Under the pieces are notes generated by a model. The model had not been told where the DNA came from, did not search any database, and saw only the letters and a program-made list of their open reading frames with translations. Below, piece after piece: positions 26,951 to 36,857 of a DNA stretch of 64,000 nt (position 1 is the stretch's first letter; each line of letters starts with the position of its first letter). Both the position numbers and the translations under genes were made by a program. Where the stretch lies: positions 1 to 64,000 of the forward strand of contig NZ_FXSZ01000004.1 in the NCBI RefSeq assembly GCF_900182575.1, given 5' to 3'. This DNA is from Solitalea koreensis. Its GTDB lineage: Bacteria > Bacteroidota > Bacteroidia > Sphingobacteriales > Sphingobacteriaceae.

Positions 26951-28246
26951 ATGGCAAATCTAGTTGAATCATTATCAGGGTTAATTACACCCGATCTGAT
27001 TTCAAAAGCAAGTGGTATGCTTGGTGAATCAGAGATAGACATTTCAAAAGCCGTTGGTGGCATAATGCCATCTGTTTTAGGAGGACTGCTCAATAAGTCA
27101 TCTGATTCGAGTGCAATGAGTTCTATATTTAATATGATACAACAAACCGATGAAAGTGTGCTTTCGAATCCAAGCCTATTGCTTGGAGGTGGCGGAGAGG
27201 CAAGTGCTGGTTTAACGACAATGGGCGATCAGTTTTTATCCTTACTTTTTGGTAATAAAAAAAGCGATGTTGGTTCAATGATTAGCAGTTTTTCAGGAGT
27301 TAAGGCTTCCTCCGCATTGAGTTTATTGAGTTTTGCCGCTCCGTTGGTGATGAGTTATTTAGGAATGAAAACCAAAGAAGAAGGTCTTGGCCTATCTGGG
27401 TTAACGAATTTTCTCTTCAGTCAAAAGGATAATATTATTAGTGCTGCTCCTGCAGGTCTTTCATCTATTTTAGGACTGAATAGTTTGGCCAATTTGGGAA
27501 GCAATATTAGTAGCAGAGTCCAATCAACAGAACAAGCAGTAAGTGATTTCGCAGATCCTCCGGTATATGCATCTTCGCCTGATATGAAAAAATCAAATTG
27601 GTTAGGGCCATTATTATTAGCTCTTGCCATGTTGGCTTTAGGTATTTATGCTTTGAAAAGTTGTAATAAACAGCCAGGGGAGCGTACCGCATCAGCTGTT
27701 GATTCGCTTATGGATACCACCTCTTATAACGTAGAAACGTTGGTTGATACTGCCACTGCGAAAGTAAATGAGGCATGGGAAGCCCTAGGTGCTTTTTTTA
27801 TGAAAACATTACCTAATGGGGTTGAATTAAATATTCCTGAGCTTGGTGTAGAAAATAAATTATTAGCCTTTATTGAAGATAGCACCAAAATGGTTGATAA
27901 AACTACTTGGTTCTCCTTTGATCGATTAACTTTTGAAACTAACAGTGCCACTCTTAAACCTGAATCTGAAGAGCAGCTAAAAAATATAGCTGAAATCTTG
28001 AAAGCTTATCCTAATGTAAATATTAAGCTGGGCGGATATACAGATAATACAGGTGATCCAAAGGCTAACTTAAAGCTTTCGCAGGATAGAGCTAATTCTG
28101 TAAAAGCTGAACTGGAGAAACTTGGAATTGACGCCGGTCGTTTATCGGCAGAAGGTTACGGACAAGAATATCCGGTTGCTGATAATTCTACTGAGGATGG
28201 AAAAGCGAAGAATCGTAGAATTGATATTCGTGTAACTAAAAAGTAG
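26951..28246 (+). CDS. DUF937-OmpA fusion envelope protein
   Basis: 431 residues. Residues about 1-200 match the Gly/Ser/Leu-rich DUF937 domain (VESLSGLITPDLISKASGML; GGIMPSVLGGLLNKSS). One TM helix lies at about 215-233 (WLGPLLLALAMLALGIYAL). A linker leads to a C-terminal OmpA-like peptidoglycan-binding domain (about 318-431) with LGGYTDNTGDPKANLKLSQD and NRRIDIRVTK. The DUF937 part would be cytoplasmic and the OmpA part periplasmic, linking the inner membrane to the cell wall; this is inference. It is a known Bacteroidota architecture without assigned function. Confidence 0.88.
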   Translation: MANLVESLSGLITPDLISKASGMLGESEIDISKAVGGIMPSVLGGLLNKSSDSSAMSSIFNMIQQTDESVLSNPSLLLGGGGEASAGLTTMGDQFLSLLFGNKKSDVGSMISSFSGVKASSALSLLSFAAPLVMSYLGMKTKEEGLGLSGLTNFLFSQKDNIISAAPAGLSSILGLNSLANLGSNISSRVQSTEQAVSDFADPPVYASSPDMKKSNWLGPLLLALAMLALGIYALKSCNKQPGERTASAVDSLMDTTSYNVETLVDTATAKVNEAWEALGAFFMKTLPNGVELNIPELGVENKLLAFIEDSTKMVDKTTWFSFDRLTFETNSATLKPESEEQLKNIAEILKAYPNVNIKLGGYTDNTGDPKANLKLSQDRANSVKAELEKLGIDAGRLSAEGYGQEYPVADNSTEDGKAKNRRIDIRVTKK

Positions 28247-28252
28247 ATTCGT

Positions 28253-28288
28253 AAAAGAGGGTCAAAATAATTTTTGACCCTCTTTTTA
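28253..28288. terminator. bidirectional terminator between convergent genes
   Basis: AAAAGAGGGTCAAAA and TTTTTGACCCTCTTTTT form a stem of about 14 bp with A-run and T-run flanks, so it works in both directions for the OmpA-fusion gene and aspS. Confidence 0.85.
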
Positions 28289-28297
28289 TTTTTCAGA

Positions 28298-30043
28298 CTA
28301 GTTTTTAGTAGCAATTTTGAGTTCGTCCAACTGATCTTGAGCAATCGTTGACGGAGAATCAATCATTACGTCTCTTCCCGAATTGTTTTTTGGGAACGCA
28401 ATTACGTCTCGAATGGTATCCAGGCCGGCAAATAACGAACAAAGGCGATCGAAACCAAACGCTATGCCGCCATGTGGAGGTGCTCCAAATTCAAATGCAT
28501 CCATCAAGAATCCAAACTGTTTTTGAGCATCTTCTTTTGAAAATCCCAGATGCTTGAACATAAGAGCCTGTAATTCTTTGTTGTGAATACGGATTGAGCC
28601 ACCGCCAATTTCAGTGCCGTTTAATACCATGTCATAAGCGTTTGCACGAACGGCTCCAGGGTTGGTTTCCAGTAATGCGATGTCTTCTGGTTTTGGCGAA
28701 GTGAATGGATGGTGCATTGCATGCCAACGACCACTTTCTTCATCAAACTCAAGCAACGGGAAGTCCAGTACCCAAAGAGGGGCAAAGGTGTTCTTATCGC
28801 GAAGCCCCATGCGGTTACCCATTTCTAAACGAAGTTCGTTTAATGCTTTACGGGTTTTATTAGCATTTCCGGCCAAAATCAGGATGATATCTCCTTTCTC
28901 TGCCTCGAAAGCATTCACCCATTTTTGTAGCTCTTCTTCGTTATAAAATTTATCTACTGATGATTTAATAGTACCATCTTCATTATAACGGCAATACACA
29001 AGACCTGTAGCGCCAATCTGCGGACGTTTTACAAAGTCGGTGAGTTCATCCATCTGCTTGCGTGTATAAGACGCACAGCCCTTAGCGCAAATGCCTACAA
29101 CAAGTTCTGCATCATCGAAAACCTTAAAGTCCTTTCCTTTGACGATATCGTTGAGTTCAACAAACTTCATTTCGAAACGAATATCCGGTTTATCAGAACC
29201 ATAGTATTTCATGGCATCAGCATAAGTCATTCTTGGAACAGAAGGAATATCAATGCCTTTTACTGATTTAAATAAATGCTTGAATAAGCCTTCAAACATG
29301 TTCAAAATGTCTTCCTGTTCCACAAAACTCATCTCACAGTCAATCTGCGTGAACTCAGGCTGGCGATCGGCGCGTAAATCTTCATCACGGAAACATTTCA
29401 CGATCTGGAAATAACGGTCGAACCCGGAAACCATTAGCAATTGCTTAAAAGTTTGAGGAGATTGTGGTAAAGCATAAAACTCCCCCGGATTCATGCGGCT
29501 CGGTACCACAAAATCACGAGCTCCTTCCGGCGTTGATTTGATCAACACCGGTGTTTCAACCTCAATAAATTTATGACTACTCAAAAAGTTGCGGGTTTCA
29601 TGAGCAACTTTATGACGGAGTTCCATGTTTTTACGCACAACCGATCGACGTAAATCAAGGTAACGGTATTTCATGCGTAAGTCATCACCTCCATCGGTTT
29701 CATCTTCAATCATAAATGGAACCGTTTTGGCCGCATTTAAGATTTCAAGTTTTGAAACTTTAATTTCAATTTCTCCTGTTGGCATCTTCAAGTTTTTACT
29801 TGAGCGTTCAATAACAGTACCTGTAACTTTTATAACAAACTCGCGTCCCAGTTTACGAGCTTCTGAACAAAGTTGCTCGTTATCTTCCATGTTGAAAACC
29901 AACTGTGTAATGCCATAACGGTCGCGCAAGTCAATAAATGTCATGCCTCCAAGATCACGGGATTTGGCAACCCATCCACTTAAAGTAACTTCTTTCGTTA
30001 GGTCGTTTATGGTTAGTTCTCCGCAAGTATGTGTTCTATGCAT
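28298..30043 (-). CDS. aspS: aspartyl-tRNA synthetase
   Basis: 581 residues, the normal bacterial length. The N-terminal OB anticodon-binding domain starts MHRTHTCGELTINDL. Class II motif 2 is seen in FRDEDLRADRQPEFTQID. The bacterial GAD insertion domain lies at about 290-410. Motif 3 is GGIAFGFDRL. It charges tRNA-Asp with aspartate. The start is at the conserved first residues. A TACTTTTG -7 element lies 30 nt upstream. Confidence 0.97.
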   Translation of the reverse strand: MHRTHTCGELTINDLTKEVTLSGWVAKSRDLGGMTFIDLRDRYGITQLVFNMEDNEQLCSEARKLGREFVIKVTGTVIERSSKNLKMPTGEIEIKVSKLEILNAAKTVPFMIEDETDGGDDLRMKYRYLDLRRSVVRKNMELRHKVAHETRNFLSSHKFIEVETPVLIKSTPEGARDFVVPSRMNPGEFYALPQSPQTFKQLLMVSGFDRYFQIVKCFRDEDLRADRQPEFTQIDCEMSFVEQEDILNMFEGLFKHLFKSVKGIDIPSVPRMTYADAMKYYGSDKPDIRFEMKFVELNDIVKGKDFKVFDDAELVVGICAKGCASYTRKQMDELTDFVKRPQIGATGLVYCRYNEDGTIKSSVDKFYNEEELQKWVNAFEAEKGDIILILAGNANKTRKALNELRLEMGNRMGLRDKNTFAPLWVLDFPLLEFDEESGRWHAMHHPFTSPKPEDIALLETNPGAVRANAYDMVLNGTEIGGGSIRIHNKELQALMFKHLGFSKEDAQKQFGFLMDAFEFGAPPHGGIAFGFDRLCSLFAGLDTIRDVIAFPKNNSGRDVMIDSPSTIAQDQLDELKIATKN

Positions 30044-30071
30044 AATATGTGTGTGTCAAATAATTGAGCCG

Positions 30072-30079
30072 CAAAAGTA
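30072..30079 (-). promoter_or_regulatory. -7 element of the aspS promoter
   Basis: Minus-strand TACTTTTG matches TAnnTTTG and lies about 30 nt before the aspS ATG. A TTGG lies about 20 nt further upstream. Confidence 0.5.
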
Positions 30080-30200
30080 AATATTTGGAACGGAACCCCC
30101 AACCCTGTGAAGTAGGCTAATTATATTTAAATGAATCACCCTATCACAGCTCTTCAATATTATTTATCTTCGACGTTCACAATTTAAAAATTAATATTTA

Positions 30201-31016
30201 ATGGAATGGTTATCGAATCCTCAAGTATGGTTGGGGCTTTTAACGCTTACTTTTTTGGAGATCGTTTTAGGTATCGACAATATCATATTTGTCTCAATTG
30301 CAGCCGGAAAGCTTCCTCAAAAACTACAAAGTAAAGCAACGAATATAGGGTTGATATTGGCCATGGTGATGCGTATAGCCTTACTTTTTGGTATAAACAT
30401 TCTGATTAAAATGAATGAGCCTTGGCTAACTTTTAGTACTTCATTAATTCATGGGGCGTTTTCAGGCCAAAGTCTTATTCTGATTGCGGGCGGTCTGTTT
30501 CTCTTGTACAAGAGTACGAGCGAAATTCATCATAAGTTGGAAGGAGAGGAGCCGCATGATGACGCAATTTCTGAGAAAAAAAGTAGTTTGTCCGCAGCTA
30601 TTCTTCAAATTACACTAATTAATATTGTTTTTTCATTTGATTCAATACTCACAGCAGTTGGAATGACTAATGGATTACCGAACGCATTGATCATCATGAT
30701 TGTTGCTGTAATTGTATCGGTGTTGATTATGATGGCTTTTGCAGGGCCTGTTGGTAGATTTGTTAACGAACATCCTACAATACAAATGCTAGGGCTTTCA
30801 TTTCTTATTTTAATTGGATTTACATTAATCGCCGAAGGAGCACACCTTGCTAACTTTGTTGTTGCAGGTTCTGAAATCGGTACTATTCCGAAAGGGTATT
30901 TATACTTCGCTATTGCTTTTTCTTTAGGGGTAGAGTTCTTAAATATGAAGCTTCGTAAAAAAGGGACACCTGTTCATTTGCATAGTAAAATGGAGGGAGA
31001 GACTTTAGAAAAGTAG
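30201..31016 (+). CDS. TerC-family integral membrane protein
   Basis: 271 residues with seven predicted membrane helices. Conserved TerC motifs are GLLTLTFLEIVLGIDNIIF (TM1, with the Glu and Asp pair) and INIVFSFDSILTAVGMTN in the second repeat. The family is linked to tellurite resistance and, in characterised members, to manganese efflux and loading of exported enzymes. No ter operon genes are nearby, so it is a stand-alone YceF/YkoY-like member. Inner membrane. Confidence 0.92.
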   Translation: MEWLSNPQVWLGLLTLTFLEIVLGIDNIIFVSIAAGKLPQKLQSKATNIGLILAMVMRIALLFGINILIKMNEPWLTFSTSLIHGAFSGQSLILIAGGLFLLYKSTSEIHHKLEGEEPHDDAISEKKSSLSAAILQITLINIVFSFDSILTAVGMTNGLPNALIIMIVAVIVSVLIMMAFAGPVGRFVNEHPTIQMLGLSFLILIGFTLIAEGAHLANFVVAGSEIGTIPKGYLYFAIAFSLGVEFLNMKLRKKGTPVHLHSKMEGETLEK

Positions 31017-31035
31017 TAATAGATTTATAAAACAG

Positions 31036-31073
31036 AAAGTCCTCAGTATTGAGAATGCTGAAGACTTTTTGTT
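31036..31073. terminator. hairpin between convergent terC and lipoprotein genes
   Basis: AAAGTC-C-TCAG-TATT pairs with AATG-CTGA-A-GACTTT, with one mismatch, and TT follows. Confidence 0.65.
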
Positions 31074-31091
31074 TAAATGGGGTCTAAAAAA

Positions 31092-31757
31092 CTATTTTAA
31101 TGTTTTTTCTGCTTGCTCAGTTTTAACGATAACTTTTACTTGCAAATTGTTATAATTTGTATCATTAACGCTCATAAGACCATATACGGTTTCTCCATTT
31201 TTAATGATCTTCCCAATTGGGTTATTAGAAATCAACTCATCTTTATATTTTTTATTGGCACCATCTGCAGTTAGAACATTAATTAGAGTTAGACCCGGTC
31301 CAAGTACCAATCCGATCGGATAAGATTGACCTGTTGTAAATCCATATTGATCAGTTTTTGTGATATTCAGTTTAACAAACGAGAATAGCATATATAAAAA
31401 ATAGGTTGGAACCGTCTGTTTTGTTTTTAAATGAGTTTCCGCCGGATAATTTATTGTTATTGGAGTATCTCCGTTAAATACTCTTATATCATCCCCAAAT
31501 GATAAATCTTTGCCAGAATTATTAGTTAATTTCACCGAAACAACTCTTAAGAAGTTCTTTTCTTCCTTTTTTCCGTATTTTTTATTGCCGGCTTGTTGTA
31601 AAACATTGTAACTATAATAGAAATCTACACCTTTATCGCTTGATTTATTAGAGTAGTTCAATGATGATGGGTGAATGTGTTTATAGGATGCCGCACATCC
31701 TGAAACAAGAAAAGAAATTGAAGTTGCAATAGCAAAATAGAGTAGAAGTTTTTTCAT
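31092..31757 (-). CDS. hypothetical lipoprotein
   Basis: 221 residues from ATG at 31757; an ATG two codons earlier is also possible. The lipobox is VSGCAAS, Cys at about residue 21. The rest is beta-rich (VVSVKLTNNSGKDLSFGDDI, NGETVYGLMSVNDTNYNNLQ). I recognise no family. Its only visible context is convergence with terC. Probably anchored in the envelope. Confidence 0.72.
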   Translation of the reverse strand: MKKLLLYFAIATSISFLVSGCAASYKHIHPSSLNYSNKSSDKGVDFYYSYNVLQQAGNKKYGKKEEKNFLRVVSVKLTNNSGKDLSFGDDIRVFNGDTPITINYPAETHLKTKQTVPTYFLYMLFSFVKLNITKTDQYGFTTGQSYPIGLVLGPGLTLINVLTADGANKKYKDELISNNPIGKIIKNGETVYGLMSVNDTNYNNLQVKVIVKTEQAEKTLK

Positions 31758-31827
31758 GTACATATTTTTGATTTTAAGGGCGCAATATTATTCAAAATAT
31801 GTTGAACTACCTTCCTTATATTGAATA

Positions 31828-33015
31828 TCAAATTACCCTACACAGCAATCCTTTCAAATACTCTGATTCAGGGAATGATGTTCTGATTGGATGATCAGAA
31901 GGTTGATTAAACTGCTCAATAATCTGTAATTCCTTGCCTGCATCCAGAGCAGCCCATGATATTATTTGTTTGAAAAGATCTATGTCAATTCCACCCGAGC
32001 AAGAGAATGTTGCCAATAGCCCACCGGGTTGTAAAAGCTTTAAGGCCTGAAGGTTTAAATCTTTATAAGCACGTTGTGCTTTATCAACGGTGGCGCGGGT
32101 TGGAGCAAGTTTAGGAGGGTCAAGTATAATAAAATCAAACTCTCTTTTTTCAGTTTGAAAACGGCGTAAAGTGGCATTGACATCGGCTTCTATTAAATCG
32201 TTTTCATTAAATGTGATCTGATTTGCCTTGTAATTTTGTTTTACGGTCTTTATAGCAAGAGCTGATGAATCAATGCTCACAATCGATTTTGCACCGGCTT
32301 TATGAGCATTCAAACTAAAACCGCCAGAATAACAAAAGCAATCAAGAACAGATAGTCCTTTGGCGTACTTGGCAGCAATTTTTCTGTTTTCCCGTTGATC
32401 CAAAAAGTATCCCGATTTTTGTCCATCAGCAATATTTACCAAAAAGGTTAATCCGTTTTCGTTGATCTCCAGTAATTCGGGAGGCATTTCGCCAGCTAAT
32501 AAACCATTTGATGGTTTCAGTCCTTCTAAGCTACGTGATTTGGCATCACTTCTTTCAAATATTCCTTTGGGTTTTAGTAAAGCATATAAATGATCTGTAA
32601 TGAGCTTTTTTTGCAATTCTACGCCTGCAGTGAGCACCTGCATAACCAGAAAGTCTGCATATTTATCTACAATTAACCCCGGAATTCCATCAGCCTCGCT
32701 GTAGATTAATCTTACCGAATCCGTATCTTCCAAAGTTAATAATGACTTTCTTCTGGTAATAGCCTGAGTTATTCTATCCTTCCACCAGTTATCGTCTATT
32801 TTGGTTTCCTCGTTCCATTCGATAGCCCTCACTGTGATTTTCGAGCTTTTGTTGTAATACCCATATGCTAAAAACTGATCAGCGCTGTTGATTATTTTCA
32901 CAACTTCTCCTTGATTGGGTTGTCCGATTGCGCTATTAATCGCCCCGGAAAACACCCAAGGATGATGATTTTTAACTGCTTTTTCTTTTCCCTTACTTAT
33001 GCGAACAGATTTCAT
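31828..33015 (-). CDS. class I rRNA large-subunit methyltransferase, RlmI type
   Basis: 395 residues. The N-terminal PUA domain (about 1-75) begins SVRISKGKEKAVKNHHPWVF. An EEHEE-like central domain with SEADGIPGLIVDKY follows. The SAM-dependent methyltransferase domain has SVLDCFCYSGGFSLNA, DPPKLAPTRA and the catalytic TFSCSGG. E. coli RlmI methylates C1962 of 23S rRNA at C5, and this orthologue probably does the same. The ATG at 33015 begins right at the PUA start. Confidence 0.9.
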   Translation of the reverse strand: MKSVRISKGKEKAVKNHHPWVFSGAINSAIGQPNQGEVVKIINSADQFLAYGYYNKSSKITVRAIEWNEETKIDDNWWKDRITQAITRRKSLLTLEDTDSVRLIYSEADGIPGLIVDKYADFLVMQVLTAGVELQKKLITDHLYALLKPKGIFERSDAKSRSLEGLKPSNGLLAGEMPPELLEINENGLTFLVNIADGQKSGYFLDQRENRKIAAKYAKGLSVLDCFCYSGGFSLNAHKAGAKSIVSIDSSALAIKTVKQNYKANQITFNENDLIEADVNATLRRFQTEKREFDFIILDPPKLAPTRATVDKAQRAYKDLNLQALKLLQPGGLLATFSCSGGIDIDLFKQIISWAALDAGKELQIIEQFNQPSDHPIRTSFPESEYLKGLLCRVI

Positions 33016-33216
33016 TTGGCAAATGTACCCTTTTCACTCCACAGTCTTAAGTCGACAGTTTACAATACAAGTAATTAAATGAATTAGTTTTTTGAATTAT
33101 TGGGATCTCTTATTGTTGAACTATTTTGATTCCTGGCGATATGGATAAAAATCTGAAGACTATGAACCGTAGACTTTTTATTAGGATTTAGTACCTAGAA
33201 ATTGGATTTTTGTATC

Positions 33217-33684
33217 ATGTTTTTCAATTTTACAGGAGAATCGGATATTGCTGCCGATGAGTTTTACATGAAGCAAGCCTTAAAGGAAGCTTATTTAGCA
33301 TTGGAAGCAGATGAAGTTCCTATAGGATCAGTAATTGTTTGCAAGAATAGGGTCATTGCACGTGGGCATAATCTTACTGAACGCTTGAATGACGTAACGG
33401 CGCATGCTGAAATGCAGGCGATAACTGCAGCCGCTAATCATTTGGGCGGAAAATACCTTGCAGATTGTACGTTGTATGTCACGATGGAACCATGTGTAAT
33501 GTGTGCCGGAGCGCTTTACTGGTCGCAAATTGGCCGGATTGTTTTTGGAGCCTATGATCCGAAGCGCGGTTTTAGTCGTATCCTTCCTAATCCTCTCCAT
33601 CCTAAAACAGAATTTGTAGGCGGAATTCTTGGAAATGAATGCGGTTTATTAGTAAAAGAGTTTTTCAGGAAGAAGAGACAATAG
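33217..33684 (+). CDS. tadA: tRNA-specific adenosine deaminase
   Basis: 155 residues from the ATG at 33217; the frame extends to a weaker TTG at 33202. The zinc and proton-shuttle motif HAEMQAI (His and Glu) and PCVMCAGAL (two zinc Cys) define the deaminase active site. The enzyme converts A34 to inosine in tRNA-Arg(ACG) so that it can read several CGN codons. The tRNA-Arg in this window has anticodon CCG and is not a substrate. Confidence 0.93.
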   Translation: MFFNFTGESDIAADEFYMKQALKEAYLALEADEVPIGSVIVCKNRVIARGHNLTERLNDVTAHAEMQAITAAANHLGGKYLADCTLYVTMEPCVMCAGALYWSQIGRIVFGAYDPKRGFSRILPNPLHPKTEFVGGILGNECGLLVKEFFRKKRQ

Positions 33685-33857
33685 AGGTTCATAGGAATGA
33701 GTCTTAAGGATTGAGCCTAAAACCTATAGCTAATCCTGAGTTATCTAAATCATGAAAATCGGATAAATCATGGTTCTATTTATTAACTTTACCCATGAAC
33801 GTCTACTCGTTCATTCATTAATTAACCATTTGTTACACAACTAAATTTATAAACGCA

Positions 33858-34463
33858 ATGGCATTTGAATTACCAGCGTTGGCCTATGCAACCGACGCAT
33901 TAGAACCCAACATTGACAAAATGACCATGGAGATTCACCATGGCAAGCATCACCAGGCATACGTAACTAACCTGAATAATGCTATAAAAGGTACCGATGC
34001 TGAAAACTTAAGCATTGAAGAGATTTGCAAAAACATCTCAAAATATCCAATGGCGGTTCGTAATAACGGCGGTGGTCATTACAATCACTCATTATTTTGG
34101 TCAGTAATTGGTCCAAATGCAGGAGGTGCTCCAACTGGAGAGTTAGCAGAAGCAATCAATACGGCGTTCGGTTCATTTGAAAGTTTTAAAGAAAAATTCT
34201 CAGCTGCGGGTGCTACTCGTTTTGGCTCTGGTTGGGCTTGGTTATTGGTTAAAGACGGTAAGTTAGAGATCTCTTCAACGCCTAATCAAGATAATCCATT
34301 GATGGATATTGCTGAAGTAAAAGGAACTCCAATTTTAGGAATGGACGTTTGGGAACATGCTTACTACTTAAAATATCAAAACCGTCGTCCTGATTACATT
34401 TCAGCATTTTATAATGTAATTAACTGGACTGCAGTAGCTGAACTTTATAAAAAGGCTAAATAA
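33858..34463 (+). CDS. sodA: superoxide dismutase, Fe/Mn family (Mn-type features)
   Basis: 201 residues. Metal ligands are seen in EIHHGKHHQAYV (first His), GGGHYNHSLFW (second His), and DVWEHAYYLKYQ (Asp and His). The GGGHYNH context and the active-site Gln in PNQDNPLMD favour the Mn-type or cambialistic branch over classical Fe-SOD. No signal peptide, so cytoplasmic. A strong terminator follows. Confidence 0.94.
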   Translation: MAFELPALAYATDALEPNIDKMTMEIHHGKHHQAYVTNLNNAIKGTDAENLSIEEICKNISKYPMAVRNNGGGHYNHSLFWSVIGPNAGGAPTGELAEAINTAFGSFESFKEKFSAAGATRFGSGWAWLLVKDGKLEISSTPNQDNPLMDIAEVKGTPILGMDVWEHAYYLKYQNRRPDYISAFYNVINWTAVAELYKKAK

Positions 34464-34557
34464 TATTTAGTACATAACAGTTATTCAGTATCTCTCTTAT
34501 TGGTACTGTGTCTTGATTGGATCAGTTATCGTATAGAAACTAAAATCAAAATGTATC

Positions 34558-34597
34558 AAAAAAGCCCTGACTCAAAATATGTATCAGGGCTTTTTTC
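34558..34597. terminator. terminator after sod, between convergent genes
   Basis: AAAAGCCCTGA pairs with TCAGGGCTTTT across a loop of about 15 nt, then TT. The A-run on the other side allows use by the minus-strand DUF4270 gene too. Confidence 0.8.
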
Positions 34598-34621
34598 ATT
34601 GATCTTGAATCTGAATGTCTA

Positions 34622-36004
34622 TTATTCCGAGATGATATCAGAATAAATGATGCTCAGTTTTGGTTTACTGTCAGCACTTCCACTTCCTGCCAAAACCACA
34701 CGTCCGCCATCAATAGCCGGATTGTCGACAGTTAAATAAAGATTGGTGTCATCAGTTTTTCCTTCAATAATATCTCTGACAAAGCGTACCAGGTTTAGGT
34801 GGTATGTTTTTGTTGTTGAATTGTAATATCCCCCCATGTCATTTATAAACCGTGGGTCGGTTGCATTGCCGTCAGCAATTTGGATGTATTCACCCTTGTT
34901 ATTTTGGCCTCTGTTAATATAAATACGACGTAATGGAGCAGGATCTGTTCCGCCAACAACTGTAAAAATAAGCTCAGCTTTGTTGATTAATAGTTTTTTG
35001 TTTTTGGCGATGTTCTTTAAATATGGAAAAGAAATTTTTGTTCTGATTCCAGCCATTGACTGTATATAGGCTTTCTGCAGATTCGGGCCTGCAGAAAGTG
35101 CATTCGTTAGTTCAGGCGTATAAGTATGCGTGAAGTGATTGGTTTGCGCTACTGCCGAGTTTATACGAAATAGTACACTCGCTGTATCTTTAGCTGTTTT
35201 GTAATAAAACTGAATGCGTGCTCCGCCATCTGCAACAGCTGGAGAGGTGTTTAAATATACCAATCCGCCACTTCCCGTAGTTTGTGTATTGTCAATTTTT
35301 ACTTTAATGCCTTTAAAGTAGGCGGTAAAAGCGGCTTGTGTCAGGTAAACGCTTGAATCTGCATTTACGAAAACATTTTTAGCAAAATTAAGATCAAGTG
35401 GAACTCGAATTTGTGCTACATCTTTTTTGATTGTATCAATTTTCCCAACCCTAATATCCTGAACGTATATTGGCGTATTGGGAGTTATTTTGAAGAAACC
35501 ACTTGCAAATGGAGCAGTTCCATCTGTGTTAAATGTTTGATTCGAATAATAAATAGAGTCAGATTTCATGGCCGATCCTAATTGTTCAACTGTTAATTTG
35601 AATTTAGAATCAACATCTCCATAAAAAGTGTTGTTCACTAAAGTGTCTGCATAGGGAAGCACCAGTACGGCAGAGTCAAGGATGGTTCCTGCAGGGAATT
35701 TAAACCCGAATGATGGAATTTGTAGTTGAGAGTACCAGTCAGCAGTTGATTTCCCGAAGACAGGATCATTGTAATAGCCTAACAGTTTAAACCTGTTAAC
35801 GCCGGTTAAATTATTGTATTCAAAGTTGTTGTCGACTCGTATCGGATTGTCGCTAACTGTTTGTGTAACTACGGTTACCGTGTCGACAGTAGTGCCATTT
35901 ATCAGGTCTTCGTTATTTAATCCAATGCCGTTAGGGTTCGTACAACCGGTAAAAAGAAAGAGACTTATTAAGGGCATTAATAAGTCTCGCATAGAAAATT
36001 TCAT
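34622..36004 (-). CDS. DUF4270 lipoprotein
   Basis: 460 residues. The lipoprotein signal is LLMPLISLFLFTGCTNPNGIG, with Cys near residue 21. The body is beta-rich with the DUF4270 pattern: early NRFKLLGYYNDPVFGKSTAD, then LDSAVLVLPY, and late PKLSIIYSD. DUF4270 proteins are Bacteroidota envelope lipoproteins of unknown role. The gene lies 32 nt downstream of the GT5-like gene, so they are probably co-transcribed. Confidence 0.86.
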   Translation of the reverse strand: MKFSMRDLLMPLISLFLFTGCTNPNGIGLNNEDLINGTTVDTVTVVTQTVSDNPIRVDNNFEYNNLTGVNRFKLLGYYNDPVFGKSTADWYSQLQIPSFGFKFPAGTILDSAVLVLPYADTLVNNTFYGDVDSKFKLTVEQLGSAMKSDSIYYSNQTFNTDGTAPFASGFFKITPNTPIYVQDIRVGKIDTIKKDVAQIRVPLDLNFAKNVFVNADSSVYLTQAAFTAYFKGIKVKIDNTQTTGSGGLVYLNTSPAVADGGARIQFYYKTAKDTASVLFRINSAVAQTNHFTHTYTPELTNALSAGPNLQKAYIQSMAGIRTKISFPYLKNIAKNKKLLINKAELIFTVVGGTDPAPLRRIYINRGQNNKGEYIQIADGNATDPRFINDMGGYYNSTTKTYHLNLVRFVRDIIEGKTDDTNLYLTVDNPAIDGGRVVLAGSGSADSKPKLSIIYSDIISE

Positions 36005-36035
36005 ATTATCTCTTTGAAAACTAATCTGTTATGTT

Positions 36036-36857
36036 TTAAGCTGAAACTAACTCCTCGTTTAACACTTCTTCGTAAAACTGTGCAAATGTATCAGTTTCTT
36101 CGAAGTTTGTGTAATTGAGAACAGGTTTATTAATTTTTGAGATAAATTCGTCAACTTTTGTGTCAATTGCTTCCGCACCTTTGGTTACGCCATCGGCAAA
36201 AGCAACAGCGCCCATATGTAAGCTTGCACAATCACCATTTTGATAAATTTCCACTTCTTTTTCGCTTAATCCGCTCATGGTTAATTTTTTGGCAAAATCA
36301 GCATGTAGCTTTTCATCGAAACCGTTGTCGTAAACAGAATAAATTACTTTCGAGTTTTTGAAAGTAGGATCATTCTTGTAGCTGGTTTTTAAATAAGCAG
36401 GAACTAAACTGCTCATCCATCCATGACAATGAACAATGTCAGGAGACCATCCTAGTTTTTTAACGGTTTCCAATGCGCCTTTGCAAAAGAAAATTGTGCG
36501 TTCGTCATTATCTTCAAAAAATACATCCTTGTCGTTTCTAAAAACGTACTTGCGTTGGAAATATTCTTCGTTGTCTAAAAAATAAACTTGCATCTTCGCG
36601 CCTTGGATAGATGCAACCTTGATAATCAGTGGGTTATCGTTGTCGTTAATGACGATGTTCATTCCCGATAAGCGAATCACCTCATGTAAACGATTCCTTC
36701 TTTCATTGATGTTGCCGAAACGAGGCATTAAAACTCGTATTTCGTAACCTTTTTCTTGAATAGCTTGAGGAAGTTGACGGGTGATTTTTGAGATTTCTGT
36801 CAACTCTAAAAATGGTGACATTTCGTGGGTAATGTACAAAATCTTCGTCTTTGCCAT
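36036..36857 (-). CDS. GT5-like glycogen/starch synthase N-terminal domain protein
   Basis: 273 residues from MAKTKILYITHEMSPFLEL; ATG at 36863 is an alternative start. It carries only the N-terminal Rossmann half of glycogen synthase: the glucan-binding loop region, LMPRFGNINERRNRLHEV, and the DIVHCHGWMSSLVPAYLK motif. The C-terminal ADP-glucose-binding half, with the KxGG... and E-x7-E motifs, is absent and nothing downstream encodes it. This short form next to panC recurs in Sphingobacteriia. It is therefore not simply a broken glgA, but whether it is catalytic is doubtful. Confidence 0.82.
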   Translation of the reverse strand: MAKTKILYITHEMSPFLELTEISKITRQLPQAIQEKGYEIRVLMPRFGNINERRNRLHEVIRLSGMNIVINDNDNPLIIKVASIQGAKMQVYFLDNEEYFQRKYVFRNDKDVFFEDNDERTIFFCKGALETVKKLGWSPDIVHCHGWMSSLVPAYLKTSYKNDPTFKNSKVIYSVYDNGFDEKLHADFAKKLTMSGLSEKEVEIYQNGDCASLHMGAVAFADGVTKGAEAIDTKVDEFISKINKPVLNYTNFEETDTFAQFYEEVLNEELVSA

